In this document: positions 1-8,125 of the stretch, piece by piece
Layout of the letters: each line of letters starts with the position of its first letter
How positions within the stretch are numbered: the stretch's first letter is position 1
Assembly (NCBI RefSeq): GCF_000368965.1
Contig: NZ_KB849778.1
Coordinates: 248,001 to 312,000, forward strand
Reading direction: 5' to 3'
From: Acinetobacter calcoaceticus DSM 30006 = CIP 81.8
Lineage (GTDB): Bacteria > Pseudomonadota > Gammaproteobacteria > Pseudomonadales > Moraxellaceae
Length of the DNA: 64,000 nucleotides
Program-made: the position numbers and the translations under genes
Notes under the pieces: model-generated
Seen by the model: only the letters and a program-made list of their open reading frames with translations
Databases searched by the model: none
Told to the model about the DNA's origin: nothing

Positions 1-71
1 GGTTCTGCATAAATTTGAGAAGAAATCGCAATCGTAGAAAGTAATAGCAACCGTGCAAATATATTCATCAT
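1..71 (-). CDS. N-terminal fragment of a secreted protein (cut by window edge)
   Basis: Only the first 23 or so codons are inside the window. They begin with two consecutive ATG codons and encode a short N-terminus with one Arg, then a hydrophobic core and a plausible signal-peptidase site after the final Ala (…SSQIYA|E). A GGAA Shine-Dalgarno sequence lies five to eight bases upstream of the first ATG. The signal peptide is seen directly; the mature protein lies outside the window, so no function can be given. Confidence 0.6.
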   Translation of the reverse strand, partial: MMNIFARLLLLSTIAISSQIYAE

Positions 72-167
72 TTAATTTCCTTTAAAAATCAATAAACTTC
101 TTTTTTTAATCAAGTTATTAGTTAGTTTTAATTCAGCTCTGTCTTAGAGAACAAGCAAGTAGGATTC

Positions 168-587
168 TCAAGTTTTTATATATTCCTCATAAGAAGAGAC
201 CACTGTTACATCATTTGCTAGGAAATCAGGATACTTTTCTCTTAGTAATTCAACACATTCTTGACTTGCGGTTACTACAACCAATGGATCACTCGGATAG
301 GTAACAAACATGGGGAAATCACTAATGAGTTTAAAAACTGCTCTCTCCATTTTTTCTGATCCGCATGGCCTAAAAATAGTTAAGCCTTCTACACTCGAGT
401 TATCCTTACCGAAAGTTATGGAAAAATGACAGTGTACACCTGCCATCCGGCCTTCATATAACTCCACGCCATAATCTAAAAAGTAATAATTGTCATCTAT
501 TTCTGTCCAATAAGGACTAAAAATATCTAATATTTCCTCTTTAGTTGCAGAATCATCCATTGAAAAAATAAAGTATTCAATACCCAT
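168..587 (-). CDS. Hypothetical cytoplasmic protein, 139 aa
   Basis: The 139-residue protein is acidic and soluble, with no signal peptide or membrane segment. It is rich in aromatic residues in the first 60 positions (DNYYFLDYGVELYEG) and looks like a compact alpha/beta fold. The ATG at 587 has an AAGAGAG ribosome-binding sequence, which supports this start. Its size, acidity and position beside other small unknown genes resemble polymorphic-toxin immunity proteins, but no toxin gene is visible in the window, so this is only a guess. I do not recognise a family with confidence. Confidence 0.65.
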   Translation of the reverse strand: MGIEYFIFSMDDSATKEEILDIFSPYWTEIDDNYYFLDYGVELYEGRMAGVHCHFSITFGKDNSSVEGLTIFRPCGSEKMERAVFKLISDFPMFVTYPSDPLVVVTASQECVELLREKYPDFLANDVTVVSSYEEYIKT

Positions 588-628
588 GTTTTCTCTCTTA
601 TCTACTATATCTCATCATTCAATTACTA

Positions 629-827
629 CTATCCAACATAACCATAAATCAGGCCAACTACACCAATACATAATAGAATGATAAAAGTTATATTTTCTGT
701 CTCAGACTTGTTTTTACGTTTTTTACCGTATAGCCCAACAATTACTGCAATTATAATTATCAAGATACTAGCAAGCATTACAAATGCCCATCATAATACC
801 ATGGCCAATATTTGCCGAACTTAACAT
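629..827 (-). pseudogene. Small two-helix membrane protein gene with a one-base frameshift
   Basis: An ATG at 827 with an AAAGGAAA ribosome-binding site starts a frame (MLSSANIGHGIMMG…) that stops after 19 codons. The next frame then carries a clear membrane protein (…AFVMLASILIIIIAVIVGLYG, a basic KKRKNK loop, then a second hydrophobic helix) ending at a TAG at 629-631. Removing one G from the GGG run (CCC at 787-789 on the plus strand) joins both parts into a 65-residue protein with two membrane helices. The region is 199 nt, 66 codons plus one base. It is either a real inactivating indel, a phase-variable run or a sequencing error. The function of the intact protein is unknown. Confidence 0.6.
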
Positions 828-873
828 TCAAGTTTCCTTTTTTAAATCTTAGAAAAGAATAGTAAGGAATTTA

Positions 874-1617
874 CTATTTTCCAGACTCAACTTTTAAATA
901 AGTTCCATCTGCATACACATTATGTCCAAAGCCACAACCCGAGTTGCCCTCGTTTTGTTTGACCTGAATATAATTTCCTAATTTGGCATTGGTTTTAAAA
1001 TCAAGCTGAATGCGGCAGTCTTGATCTTTATAGACGATTTGCTTTTTATTGCTCGGCATTGTGGTGCCAAACTCACCCATGTTCGGGCCGTAAATTAAGC
1101 TTCTAAGTCCCATATATAAACCAGCATAGCTGATTGCATATTGCCCCTTCTCACGGCTTACCGTGATGTGGTCCCACTCACCAAAACCTGAGTAACGCAC
1201 ATATTCACCAGACAAGTCATTTGATGCTTTAGGTGCAGGTAATTGCTTAAGGTTAAATTGGCTCGATTTTGATTTTTCATCGAGCATAAACCACGATCTT
1301 GCCCAAAGTGGCTGACCCAGTTTGGCGTAGGCTAAACCCACGTTGTTATTGGCAACTTCAATATCTCGATCGGTAAATTTAACTGTAGTTTCATCTGCAT
1401 TGGCTTTACAAAACGCAGTCCAAGAGGCTTGATTCTGGAAATTTTCTAGGGCTTTTTTATATTGTTTTTGGTCGTAGTTTTTCTTACCTAAGCTCGCGTA
1501 TTGCTTCACTTTATTACAGCTTTGCTGTAGCTCTTGTGCAAAAGAAAATTCTGCATGAGTAACCGACAAAGCCGAAAGTGTCAGAACCGCGCAACCTGAA
1601 ATAATAGATTTAATCAT
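874..1617 (-). CDS. Secreted protein of unknown function, 247 aa
   Basis: Residues 1-27 form a signal peptide (MIKSI, hydrophobic core, cleavage likely after THA at about 22 or SFA at about 27), so the protein should be periplasmic. Residues 35-110 look like one or two TPR-type helical hairpins (SLGKKNYDQKQYKKALENF; NNNVGLAYAKLGQPLWARSWF). The C-terminal half is beta-rich with two cysteines, C202 and C228, that could form a disulphide. I do not recognise the C-terminal domain. Short TPR proteins of this kind are often partners of envelope complexes, but nothing in the neighbourhood identifies one. Confidence 0.75.
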   Translation of the reverse strand: MIKSIISGCAVLTLSALSVTHAEFSFAQELQQSCNKVKQYASLGKKNYDQKQYKKALENFQNQASWTAFCKANADETTVKFTDRDIEVANNNVGLAYAKLGQPLWARSWFMLDEKSKSSQFNLKQLPAPKASNDLSGEYVRYSGFGEWDHITVSREKGQYAISYAGLYMGLRSLIYGPNMGEFGTTMPSNKKQIVYKDQDCRIQLDFKTNAKLGNYIQVKQNEGNSGCGFGHNVYADGTYLKVESGK

Positions 1618-1738
1618 TTTTAAAATTCTTTAATAATTAACTAATTATATAATATGAGCTAGTTCAACAAATCACAATTCTCTGCAACAAAAGTCCATTA
1701 CAATGCTGGTTAGCTTAGGTTCTTTCATCACGCCATAT

Positions 1739-1771
1739 AAAAAGGCCTGAACGTTTAAGTCCAAGCCTTTT
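1739..1771 (-). terminator. Imperfect hairpin with T tract ending the ATP-grasp operon
   Basis: AAAAGGC and GCCTTTT flank a partly paired loop, and on the minus strand the hairpin is followed by TTTTTA. It lies 28 nt past the stop of the last gene of the operon that begins at 5804. Confidence 0.6.
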
Positions 1772-1798
1772 GATTTTTAGAGTTTAGCCAAATCTCAA

Positions 1799-2995
1799 CT
1801 AAGAAGACTCACTTAGACTCAAACTAGAATGATGATTTTGACAAATTGCGCTTTGCAAAATTTTCATACTATTTTTAATCGCATCTTCGACCTGTATTTG
1901 ACTCTCTCCCATAAAATGAATTTTTGCAGGAATATTTTCATAACTAAAATTGTTATGGTCACCACTTTCTTGGATTAACTGATAAGTAATCGTTTCATTC
2001 TCTAATTCTTTAATGCCATTAAATAAAAAGCCAGAACTATACGGATTCGGCATCATCAGAAAACCAGTAATTTTCGTATTCACTGGCTCTAGCGGAATAT
2101 TCATTGCCGCCTTAATCCACATTTCATATAAATCGACTGACTCATTACGTAATGTAATGAACGGAATTTCCCCTCCACCGACTCGCCCGCCAACCTCTAA
2201 AAACACCAGCTCACCTTTAGACTCAATAAATTCGAGATGAATCGCCTGATCTTTTAATTTTAAGAATTTACATACGTCTAAAGTAAATCTTTCTACTTTT
2301 TGAATAAACTCAGAATTATCAATCGTGACTGAGCCTAATGGCGCACCATTTCTGAAGTCTAAACAGGTATTAATATATTTTGAGACTTTAAAGTAAGGCA
2401 TTTTATTGTCAGAAATAATCGCATCGACGTGATAGATATCTCCTTCAACAAACTCTTCTACTTCGTAGCCCGAATAGGAAGACAATCGTGGTATATCAGC
2501 CAATTCACTGATTTTTATTACGCCTTCAGAAGCAGCGCCCACTTGAGGTTTTAAAATAATCGCTGAGCCACTTTCTTGCAGAAACTTTTCAATGTCTTGG
2601 TGTGAAGACACTTCTGCATATTTAGGGTAACGGACAGTAGAATGAGCTAAAGCATCCTTCATTTTTTTCTTGTTACGGCACAACAAATTGTCTTCAACCG
2701 TTGCGCCCACAATATTCAATTCAGTTCGAATGCGAGCCGCAGCATCGAGGTCATATTCTGAGATGGCAATAACGTAATCTATAGGTTTTTTCTTATAGAT
2801 TTTTTTAGCCTGATCGAGAACCTCTTCTTCATTTAACTGTTCTAAACCAGCTATGCAGTAACAGTTTGAAGAAGTGATATAGCGCATCGTTTCTGTTAAT
2901 GAAATATAAGATACATGGACAGCATCGTGATCTATATATTTATTAAAGTCAGACAATTCATCGTCATATCTATTGATGATTAATACATGTTTCAT
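1799..2995 (-). CDS. ATP-grasp ligase (second of two), 398 aa
   Basis: The protein should use ATP to activate a carboxylate as an acyl phosphate and join it to an amine or thiol; the substrate is unknown. Domain order is a Rossmann-like pre-ATP-grasp region (1-105), then the ATP-grasp fold (110-300). Visible signatures are the nucleotide lysine K149 in IILKPQVGAASEGV, the hinge acid pair E180-E181 (VEEFVEGD), H253-x-E255 (HLEF) and the metal-binding E267 in FLEVGGRVGGG. The length matches stand-alone amino-acid ligases. Its ATG overlaps the stop of the preceding ligase by four bases (ATGA), so the two are translationally coupled. It is last in a four-gene operon with the diiron oxidase and its reductase, which suggests it conjugates the oxidised product. 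Confidence 0.85.
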   Translation of the reverse strand: MKHVLIINRYDDELSDFNKYIDHDAVHVSYISLTETMRYITSSNCYCIAGLEQLNEEEVLDQAKKIYKKKPIDYVIAISEYDLDAAARIRTELNIVGATVEDNLLCRNKKKMKDALAHSTVRYPKYAEVSSHQDIEKFLQESGSAIILKPQVGAASEGVIKISELADIPRLSSYSGYEVEEFVEGDIYHVDAIISDNKMPYFKVSKYINTCLDFRNGAPLGSVTIDNSEFIQKVERFTLDVCKFLKLKDQAIHLEFIESKGELVFLEVGGRVGGGEIPFITLRNESVDLYEMWIKAAMNIPLEPVNTKITGFLMMPNPYSSGFLFNGIKELENETITYQLIQESGDHNNFSYENIPAKIHFMGESQIQVEDAIKNSMKILQSAICQNHHSSLSLSESS

Positions 2996-4203
2996 ATGAC
3001 TTTCACCTGCTCATGTATATGTGTGACTAAACTACGGATCTTATCTTCACTTTCAGAACGGAGGATGATGTAGCCTAATCGTGAGGTCCAATCATGGTTA
3101 CAAGCGAGTTCATCATCTGCTTCGTAGTAAAAGTGATGGTGTACACATTCAGGCGCTTCTAACAGTTGCTCTAGCCCACTAAAACCTTTAAAAAGGCGGT
3201 GGTTTCCTTGCGGAATAAAGGCAATTGCAGAGACCATATTTTTCTCTATTGAAGGTGAATATGGCAGGTCGAGGTATTCGCTCAGTACAGCTTGTGCGAG
3301 GTCAAAATTAGTCGCCAGTTTAATTAACTCAACAATATTGTCACCCGGTAAACGTGCAGCTAACTCAATTGCGATCGCTTTCCCCTGAGGTGTTACTCTC
3401 AGTTCTAGGTGAAAAGGTCCGATGTTTAATTCTAAGGTTTGAATGACTTTTGCGGCATAATCAAAAACGTGTTCAGAAAATTGACCCTCATATTGATTAC
3501 CCACAATATGCCCAATTTCGACAAAGTAAGGTTCAGGACCTAATAGCTTCTCTGTCAGTGAAGCGAAGGTTATTTTTCCATCTGTATGGACAATTCCTTC
3601 AACACTGTATTCCTTCCCAACAATATATTCTTCAACAATTAAATCACCACTTGCATAGAAGCCAATATCATTCGGTTTAGATTTCCAGATCGCTTCAACT
3701 GTTCTTAATAATTCATCAAGATCAGAGACTTTTTTAACAGACATACTGCCCGCCATATCAACTGGCTTCACTACAGCAGGAAACTTAAAACCTTGAGGTA
3801 AGCGAATCTCTTTACCCTGTGAAATCAAGGCATATTTAATATCGCTCAAGCCTGACTTGGTTAGCTTGTCACGAAATTTGAATTTATTTCTAACCGTTTG
3901 AGCTGTCGTATATTCAAGAGAGTTTTTGGCAAATGAATTGCCTAGCTGTGCTGCCATAGGTACAGCATATTCAACCCCCGGTAATATCGCTCTTACTGTC
4001 TTTAACTCATTAATTTTAGAGAGTTGGCTATGAAAATCACTGGTATCTATTTTTATTATCTCTTTTGCTTTTTGTCGCATTGTTCCATCAATGCTGCACT
4101 CTCCTTCGTCAGTAGAAAAAACATATAAATCTATACCTAATTCTTGAGCGGCATTTAAATAAGTGACGCCAGAAGAAATAGGTTCTATAACTACTACAGT
4201 CAT
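2992..4203 (-). CDS. ATP-grasp ligase (first of two), 403 aa
   Basis: This is a second carboxylate-amine ligase of the ATP-grasp superfamily. An N-terminal Rossmann-like region (residues 1-100) precedes a complete ATP-grasp domain: K146 (PAVVKPVDMAGS), hinge E191-E192 (IVEEYIVGKEYSVEG), E267 (FHLELRV) and E280 (AIELAARLPGDNIVEL). The last motif resembles BacD-type L-amino-acid ligases and related carbamoyl-phosphate-synthase-like enzymes. It differs clearly from the downstream ligase, so the pair may run two successive couplings rather than being a recent duplication. The ATG at 4203 has a CGGAGAC ribosome-binding site that overlaps the stop region of the upstream reductase gene, 14 nt away. 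Confidence 0.85.
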   Translation of the reverse strand: MTVVVIEPISSGVTYLNAAQELGIDLYVFSTDEGECSIDGTMRQKAKEIIKIDTSDFHSQLSKINELKTVRAILPGVEYAVPMAAQLGNSFAKNSLEYTTAQTVRNKFKFRDKLTKSGLSDIKYALISQGKEIRLPQGFKFPAVVKPVDMAGSMSVKKVSDLDELLRTVEAIWKSKPNDIGFYASGDLIVEEYIVGKEYSVEGIVHTDGKITFASLTEKLLGPEPYFVEIGHIVGNQYEGQFSEHVFDYAAKVIQTLELNIGPFHLELRVTPQGKAIAIELAARLPGDNIVELIKLATNFDLAQAVLSEYLDLPYSPSIEKNMVSAIAFIPQGNHRLFKGFSGLEQLLEAPECVHHHFYYEADDELACNHDWTSRLGYIILRSESEDKIRSLVTHIHEQVKVI

Positions 4204-4217
4204 TGTTACAGTCTCCG

Positions 4218-5108
4218 TTAGGGACCAAAACTTTCCAACTCACACAGAGGCTGATTTAAAATTTTATTAATTATTGGGGTAGAACCGACACCCACAGTTA
4301 ACTCGTGAGAGTCCAAATAATTTGAAAAATCAAATCCATTATTCGTCCACGTACAAAACGGGATATTTATAATATTGACCTCAGCTTCAACCTGCTCTCG
4401 AAAAACATTGACGCAATGTTGATGGTAATGACTTAAAACTGACCGATTAATCGCATAGATATTCACTTTAGAAATAGGATTTTTTCGGATGAGATCCAAT
4501 CCCCGAGTAAGTGCAGCGCCCATACCACTTCCACCGCTTACAATATTAAGCGTAGATATGGCCTTCTCGTATTCAGGTTCTATATGATTATTCAGGTTGT
4601 ATTCTAATTGGTCACCAATCGCTAGCTTTTGAAATAAGTTAGAAAATATTCCATTTGGTCTTAATTTTATGTGCAAAACAAAAAAATCATAATTTTTCAC
4701 ACCCAGTGAAACCACAGAGTAACTTCGAATTAAAGATTCTGATGGGTGTTTGATATTTACAATTGCTTTAGAACTAAAGAAGGTCCTTTTAATTTTAAAT
4801 GTGAGCTCAACAATATTCTCAGAAAGAAAATTTCTAGTTATTAATTGAGCCACACTAAAATTATTAACCAATGGTGCGATTTCGACATCGCTCTGAGCAT
4901 AGCTAATACAAGGCAAGAACTCTTTATCTATGGCAACTTGGTTTCCCGATTCATATACGACTCCACCTTTTAGTTTACATCGACAAACTCGGCACACACC
5001 TTTTAAACAGCCTTTCATCACTGTGCTATCAGGCACTGCATTGATAAGAGGCTGCTCAGAATCAGCAATGAAAATATGCTCTTTAATGCGAACATTCACC
5101 ATTGGCAT
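4218..5108 (-). CDS. 2Fe-2S ferredoxin-flavin reductase fusion, 296 aa
   Basis: The protein should pass electrons from NAD(P)H through FAD to a 2Fe-2S cluster. Residues 1-80 are a plant-type ferredoxin domain with cluster ligands C34, C39, C42 and C67 (C-x4-C-x2-C-x24-C). Residues 85-180 form the FAD-binding beta barrel with the R128-S-Y-S signature, and residues 185-290 the pyridine-nucleotide domain with the G-rich turn GGSGMG at 192-197. The layout matches the reductase component of bacterial oxygenases such as BenC and XylZ. No oxygenase component of that type is nearby. It lies 15 nt after the diiron oxidase gene, so the simplest inference is that it is that enzyme's dedicated electron donor. 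Confidence 0.85.
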   Translation of the reverse strand: MPMVNVRIKEHIFIADSEQPLINAVPDSTVMKGCLKGVCRVCRCKLKGGVVYESGNQVAIDKEFLPCISYAQSDVEIAPLVNNFSVAQLITRNFLSENIVELTFKIKRTFFSSKAIVNIKHPSESLIRSYSVVSLGVKNYDFFVLHIKLRPNGIFSNLFQKLAIGDQLEYNLNNHIEPEYEKAISTLNIVSGGSGMGAALTRGLDLIRKNPISKVNIYAINRSVLSHYHQHCVNVFREQVEAEVNIINIPFCTWTNNGFDFSNYLDSHELTVGVGSTPIINKILNQPLCELESFGP

Positions 5109-5123
5109 ATTCTAATTCCATTG

Positions 5124-5804
5124 CTATGAAAGGGTTTCAGCACGCACAGCCTGAAAATACTCTCCTACCATCGGAACAAAGCTATTGATATGCTTAATTG
5201 CAAGATCAAAGTCTTCTTGTGTTTTAATTACAGAAGAAAGCATATCTGTCATCATGCCGCTATGGTCTTCAGCTTCATCAAATGCAACATGCGAAGCTGC
5301 ACCCGATACAGCCTGATTCCCCATATGGACACCCGCTTTTTGCGTAATAAAATTATTAAATTTGTCGCCATAATATTCGAGGAACCAGTCCCAGACGACT
5401 GCTGGCAATGCACCAAATTTCTCTACACAAAAGTTTAAATACCCCATCAGTTTCCATGTTTCAGGAAATGCATTTTTTGAAATAATCTGATCTGAAGAAT
5501 ATCCATATTTAGTCAAGTCTTGACCAAACATTTCATCGTGTCCAAATTCATCATATAAATAATATGAAAGCTGTTTTGCAGCAGAGATATTATTGATTGC
5601 AGCAACGCGTACAGCATTTGCATCTAACTCATTATTCATATGAATGCGAATAACGCACTCTAAAATATGTCGTTTATAATATTTTTCATCGAACCAGTCT
5701 TCATTATGAAATTTATGCATAATTTCATCTTTTTTAAACTCACTATGCATAGCATGATCAACCGCACTTTCTAATTTTTTCAGACTTTCCTGTGAAAAAA
5801 ACAC
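5124..5804 (-). CDS. Haem-oxygenase-like diiron oxidase (HDO), 226 aa
   Basis: The all-helical protein belongs to the iron-containing redox enzyme group with the TenA/haem-oxygenase fold. Candidate iron ligands are E86-x2-H89 (YDEFGHDE), E143 (WFLEYYG) and E177-x3-H181 with D176 and D180 nearby (HVAFDEAEDHSG). From memory, this spacing is close to that of UndA (E101, H104, E159, H194). Known relatives oxidise amino acids, fatty acids or N-hydroxylate substrates (BesC, UndA, SznF, CADD), so an oxygen-dependent attack on a small substrate is likely but the substrate is unknown. The GTG start at 5804 follows a CGGAGAT site by seven bases. It is the first gene of the operon. A PQQ-synthesis or thiaminase role is less likely given the ligand pattern and neighbours. 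Confidence 0.8.
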   Translation of the reverse strand: MFFSQESLKKLESAVDHAMHSEFKKDEIMHKFHNEDWFDEKYYKRHILECVIRIHMNNELDANAVRVAAINNISAAKQLSYYLYDEFGHDEMFGQDLTKYGYSSDQIISKNAFPETWKLMGYLNFCVEKFGALPAVVWDWFLEYYGDKFNNFITQKAGVHMGNQAVSGAASHVAFDEAEDHSGMMTDMLSSVIKTQEDFDLAIKHINSFVPMVGEYFQAVRAETLS

Positions 5805-6178
5805 GTTTTATCTCCGTTATATTTAAATTATTATCCAAGTATTAAATACTTATTTAGCTAGAATTAAGATTATTATTAATTAAACTTAAAACAAGCAAAT
5901 ATTATGTTTAAATATATTTTATAAAATGTCAACAAAATATTATTTTTTAGATTTTCTAACTAAAAGAAGTATTATTAATCAAAAATAAAAGCAATAATTT
6001 TAATTAACAATTAAGCAACAATATTGTTTAAACAAAAAAATTAATTCCAATTAATATTCACCACCAACAAAATTTAAATAACTTACACTTCATGGAAAAG
6101 AAGGAATTTAACAGGGCTATATTATTACAAAAAATAATGTAGAATCCTTGTGGCTAAATATATGGAAGTATTATAAAA
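5805..6178. promoter_or_regulatory. Very AT-rich divergent intergenic region
   Basis: These 374 bases separate the diiron-oxidase operon from the EamA exporter and must hold both promoters. The sequence is markedly more AT-rich than its surroundings. A 15-bp palindrome, AAGTATTAAATACTT, lies at 5837-5851, 33 bases upstream of the oxidase start. A TTGACA reads on the minus strand near 5930. I cannot assign a -10 with confidence on either strand. No open reading frame of note. Confidence 0.5.
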
Positions 6179-7063
6179 GTGAATAATTTAATTATCGGAA
6201 CCCTATTTGCGCTCTGTGCAGCTGCACTCAATGCCTCTATTGGTGTGATTAGTAAATTACTCATGCATAGTGGTTTAAACCCACAAGATATTGCCTTTTT
6301 AAAAACCATTATTGCCTTTTTCTTTTTAAGTGTTTTTTTATTTAAAGTCCCTGTTAGCCAAAAGATTGCATACATTAGTAACACTCCGAGCAAGCTCAGT
6401 GTTTTTACTCAAATTGCGATATGTGCTTTTTTAGGCATTTTCTCTCTATTCTTTTTCGAGACCATTGCCTACAACCACGGTGCTGCGGCCAATGTGGTCG
6501 TGGTATTAATGGCTTCAGCCGCTATTTCAGCTTTATTTTTTGGCAGATTAGTTTTAAAAGAAAGTATTTATATTCATTCAATTATTGGAACATTATTAGC
6601 TGTAACGGGTATTAGTGTAATTTCATGGAAAGGTGAAAATAGTTTATTAATGCTTATCAATGCTTCTATTGCAGGTATTGGATATGGTTTATTTTCAGTA
6701 TTAATTAAAAAATTCAGATTAAATGGTGGTTTATTTCTAACCAAGTACTTATTACTTTTCGGTAGTGTTTATCTTGCCGTTCCCTTTTTAATCAACTTTC
6801 ATAGCATAAACTTTAACACTGACATTATTTTAGGTTTGGTTGGCTTAGCAGTCTTGCCTACCATTCTAGGCTTTTTCTGTACCACCAAAGCTTTGTCTTA
6901 CATGAGTGCGGCAAAAGTACAAGTGACTGAGCTTTCTGAGCCAATTTTTGCGGCACTCATGGCTTGGGTCTTCATTCATGAGCAACCGACTTTATCTTTT
7001 TTATATGGCGCAATTTTCATTATTTCAGGCATCTTTTTAATGAATCGAGCGCCTAAATCATAA
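6179..7063 (+). CDS. EamA/DMT-family transporter, 294 aa
   Basis: This inner-membrane protein has ten hydrophobic helices arranged as two repeated five-helix EamA halves (about 1-140 and 145-290), the layout of drug/metabolite transporters such as RhaT, YdcZ and amino-acid exporters. It begins at a GTG with GGAAG ten bases upstream; no in-frame ATG lies nearby. It diverges from the oxidase/ligase operon across a 374-bp region and ends 11 bp before the convergent LysR stop. Exporters of this family often move amino acids or small polar products, so it is the natural candidate exporter for the product of the divergent operon. That link is inferred from position only. Confidence 0.85.
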   Translation: MNNLIIGTLFALCAAALNASIGVISKLLMHSGLNPQDIAFLKTIIAFFFLSVFLFKVPVSQKIAYISNTPSKLSVFTQIAICAFLGIFSLFFFETIAYNHGAAANVVVVLMASAAISALFFGRLVLKESIYIHSIIGTLLAVTGISVISWKGENSLLMLINASIAGIGYGLFSVLIKKFRLNGGLFLTKYLLLFGSVYLAVPFLINFHSINFNTDIILGLVGLAVLPTILGFFCTTKALSYMSAAKVQVTELSEPIFAALMAWVFIHEQPTLSFLYGAIFIISGIFLMNRAPKS

Positions 7064-7074
7064 TTTGGCTAATT

Positions 7075-7986
7075 TCATTTATATTGCTCTGCATGGTGGC
7101 AAGCCACTTGCACCACACTGGCAAAGTTAATTGCCATTTGTGAAGGAGCAAGTTTTTTATATGCAAGCGCTAAACCTACCGTAGGTACTGGCGCTTGCAA
7201 CGACCGATAAGCCACACCCTGTATTTGCAATTGTTTGGTCGACTCTGGAACCAAAGACACCCCCAAGTTTGCAGACACTAACGATAAAATTGACACAATT
7301 TGAGGAGCATTTTGTCCAATTCTAGGTTCAAAGCCACAGTTTTGGCAAGCTTGTCTAATCGCATCAAAAAGCCCTGCACTAATTGAGGGTGGAGAGACAA
7401 TAAAATCAAGCTCTCGCAGGGAAGCTAAATCAATTTCTTTTGATGACTCGTCTAGTTTAAAAGACTCTGAAGGCAAGGCTGCAATTAAAGGTTCAGCCAA
7501 TAACTCTTGAACGATTAAGCTCTCTGGAATATGACGTGGAGGCCGAATAATCGCGACATCTAAACGATCTTCAAGCAGTAAGTCTATGAGCAGCAAGGTG
7601 TTAGCTTCTTCAAGCTTTAAATTCACTTTAGGATATTGCTGCTGAAAATAGCGAACGCATTTAGGAATTAGAGGATTCAACATTGAAGTGCCTGTAAAAC
7701 CTAATCGCAATTGGCCAACTTCACCATTTGCCACTTGTTTGACCAAGTTCGCTGCATCTTCTACACGCTGCTGTACAGGCTGAATGGCATTTAAAAAGGC
7801 AAGCCCAGCTTCGGTCAGTTCCACCCCATGCGGAGAACGAATAAATAAATCTGCACCTAACTCTTCTTCTAAGTCTCTTATTTGCATGCTTAAAGGTGGC
7901 TGGCTCATGTTTAAGCGATGCGCCGCTCTGGTAAAGTTTTTTTCTTCTGCTACCGCTAAAAAGTAGCGTATATGTCTTAGTTCCAT
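7075..7986 (-). CDS. LysR-family transcriptional regulator (CatM/BenM-like), 303 aa
   Basis: The N-terminal winged helix-turn-helix (residues 1-60; LRHIRYFLAVAEEKNFTRAAHRL then QPPLSMQIRDLEEELG) is followed by a linker helix and a two-lobed effector domain (90-295). The N-terminus is close in style to the CatM/BenM/CbbR branch. It is divergent from the MFS transporter gene at 8126 across 139 bp, the usual arrangement for a LysR regulator controlling its neighbour and itself. It is convergent with the EamA gene with only 11 bp between stops, so a role in the oxidase cluster is less likely. Confidence 0.88.
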   Translation of the reverse strand: MELRHIRYFLAVAEEKNFTRAAHRLNMSQPPLSMQIRDLEEELGADLFIRSPHGVELTEAGLAFLNAIQPVQQRVEDAANLVKQVANGEVGQLRLGFTGTSMLNPLIPKCVRYFQQQYPKVNLKLEEANTLLLIDLLLEDRLDVAIIRPPRHIPESLIVQELLAEPLIAALPSESFKLDESSKEIDLASLRELDFIVSPPSISAGLFDAIRQACQNCGFEPRIGQNAPQIVSILSLVSANLGVSLVPESTKQLQIQGVAYRSLQAPVPTVGLALAYKKLAPSQMAINFASVVQVACHHAEQYK

Positions 7987-8125
7987 CGCTATATATAAAA
8001 CATATCATGATCCATTGTTAAATATATTAGAAAAATACCATCTAAATTGCTAATTTTAATTTATCGAATTTTCTCGATGAAGCACGCCGAAAGGCGCTGC
8101 ACCTCTTTTCTGTCATGGTCATGAT

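Noticed and set aside
1799-5804. Siderophore biosynthesis for the oxidase/ligase operon
   Set aside because: No NRPS, IucA/IucC-type synthetase, TonB receptor or Fur-type box is visible; the ATP-grasp genes alone do not support it.
5124-5804. TenA or PqqC assignment for the HDO protein
   Set aside because: It lacks the TenA cysteine motif, and the Glu/His pattern fits iron binding; no thiamin or PQQ gene is adjacent.
5805-6178. Replication origin in the AT-rich gap
   Set aside because: No cluster of DnaA boxes and no dnaA, dnaN or parA nearby.
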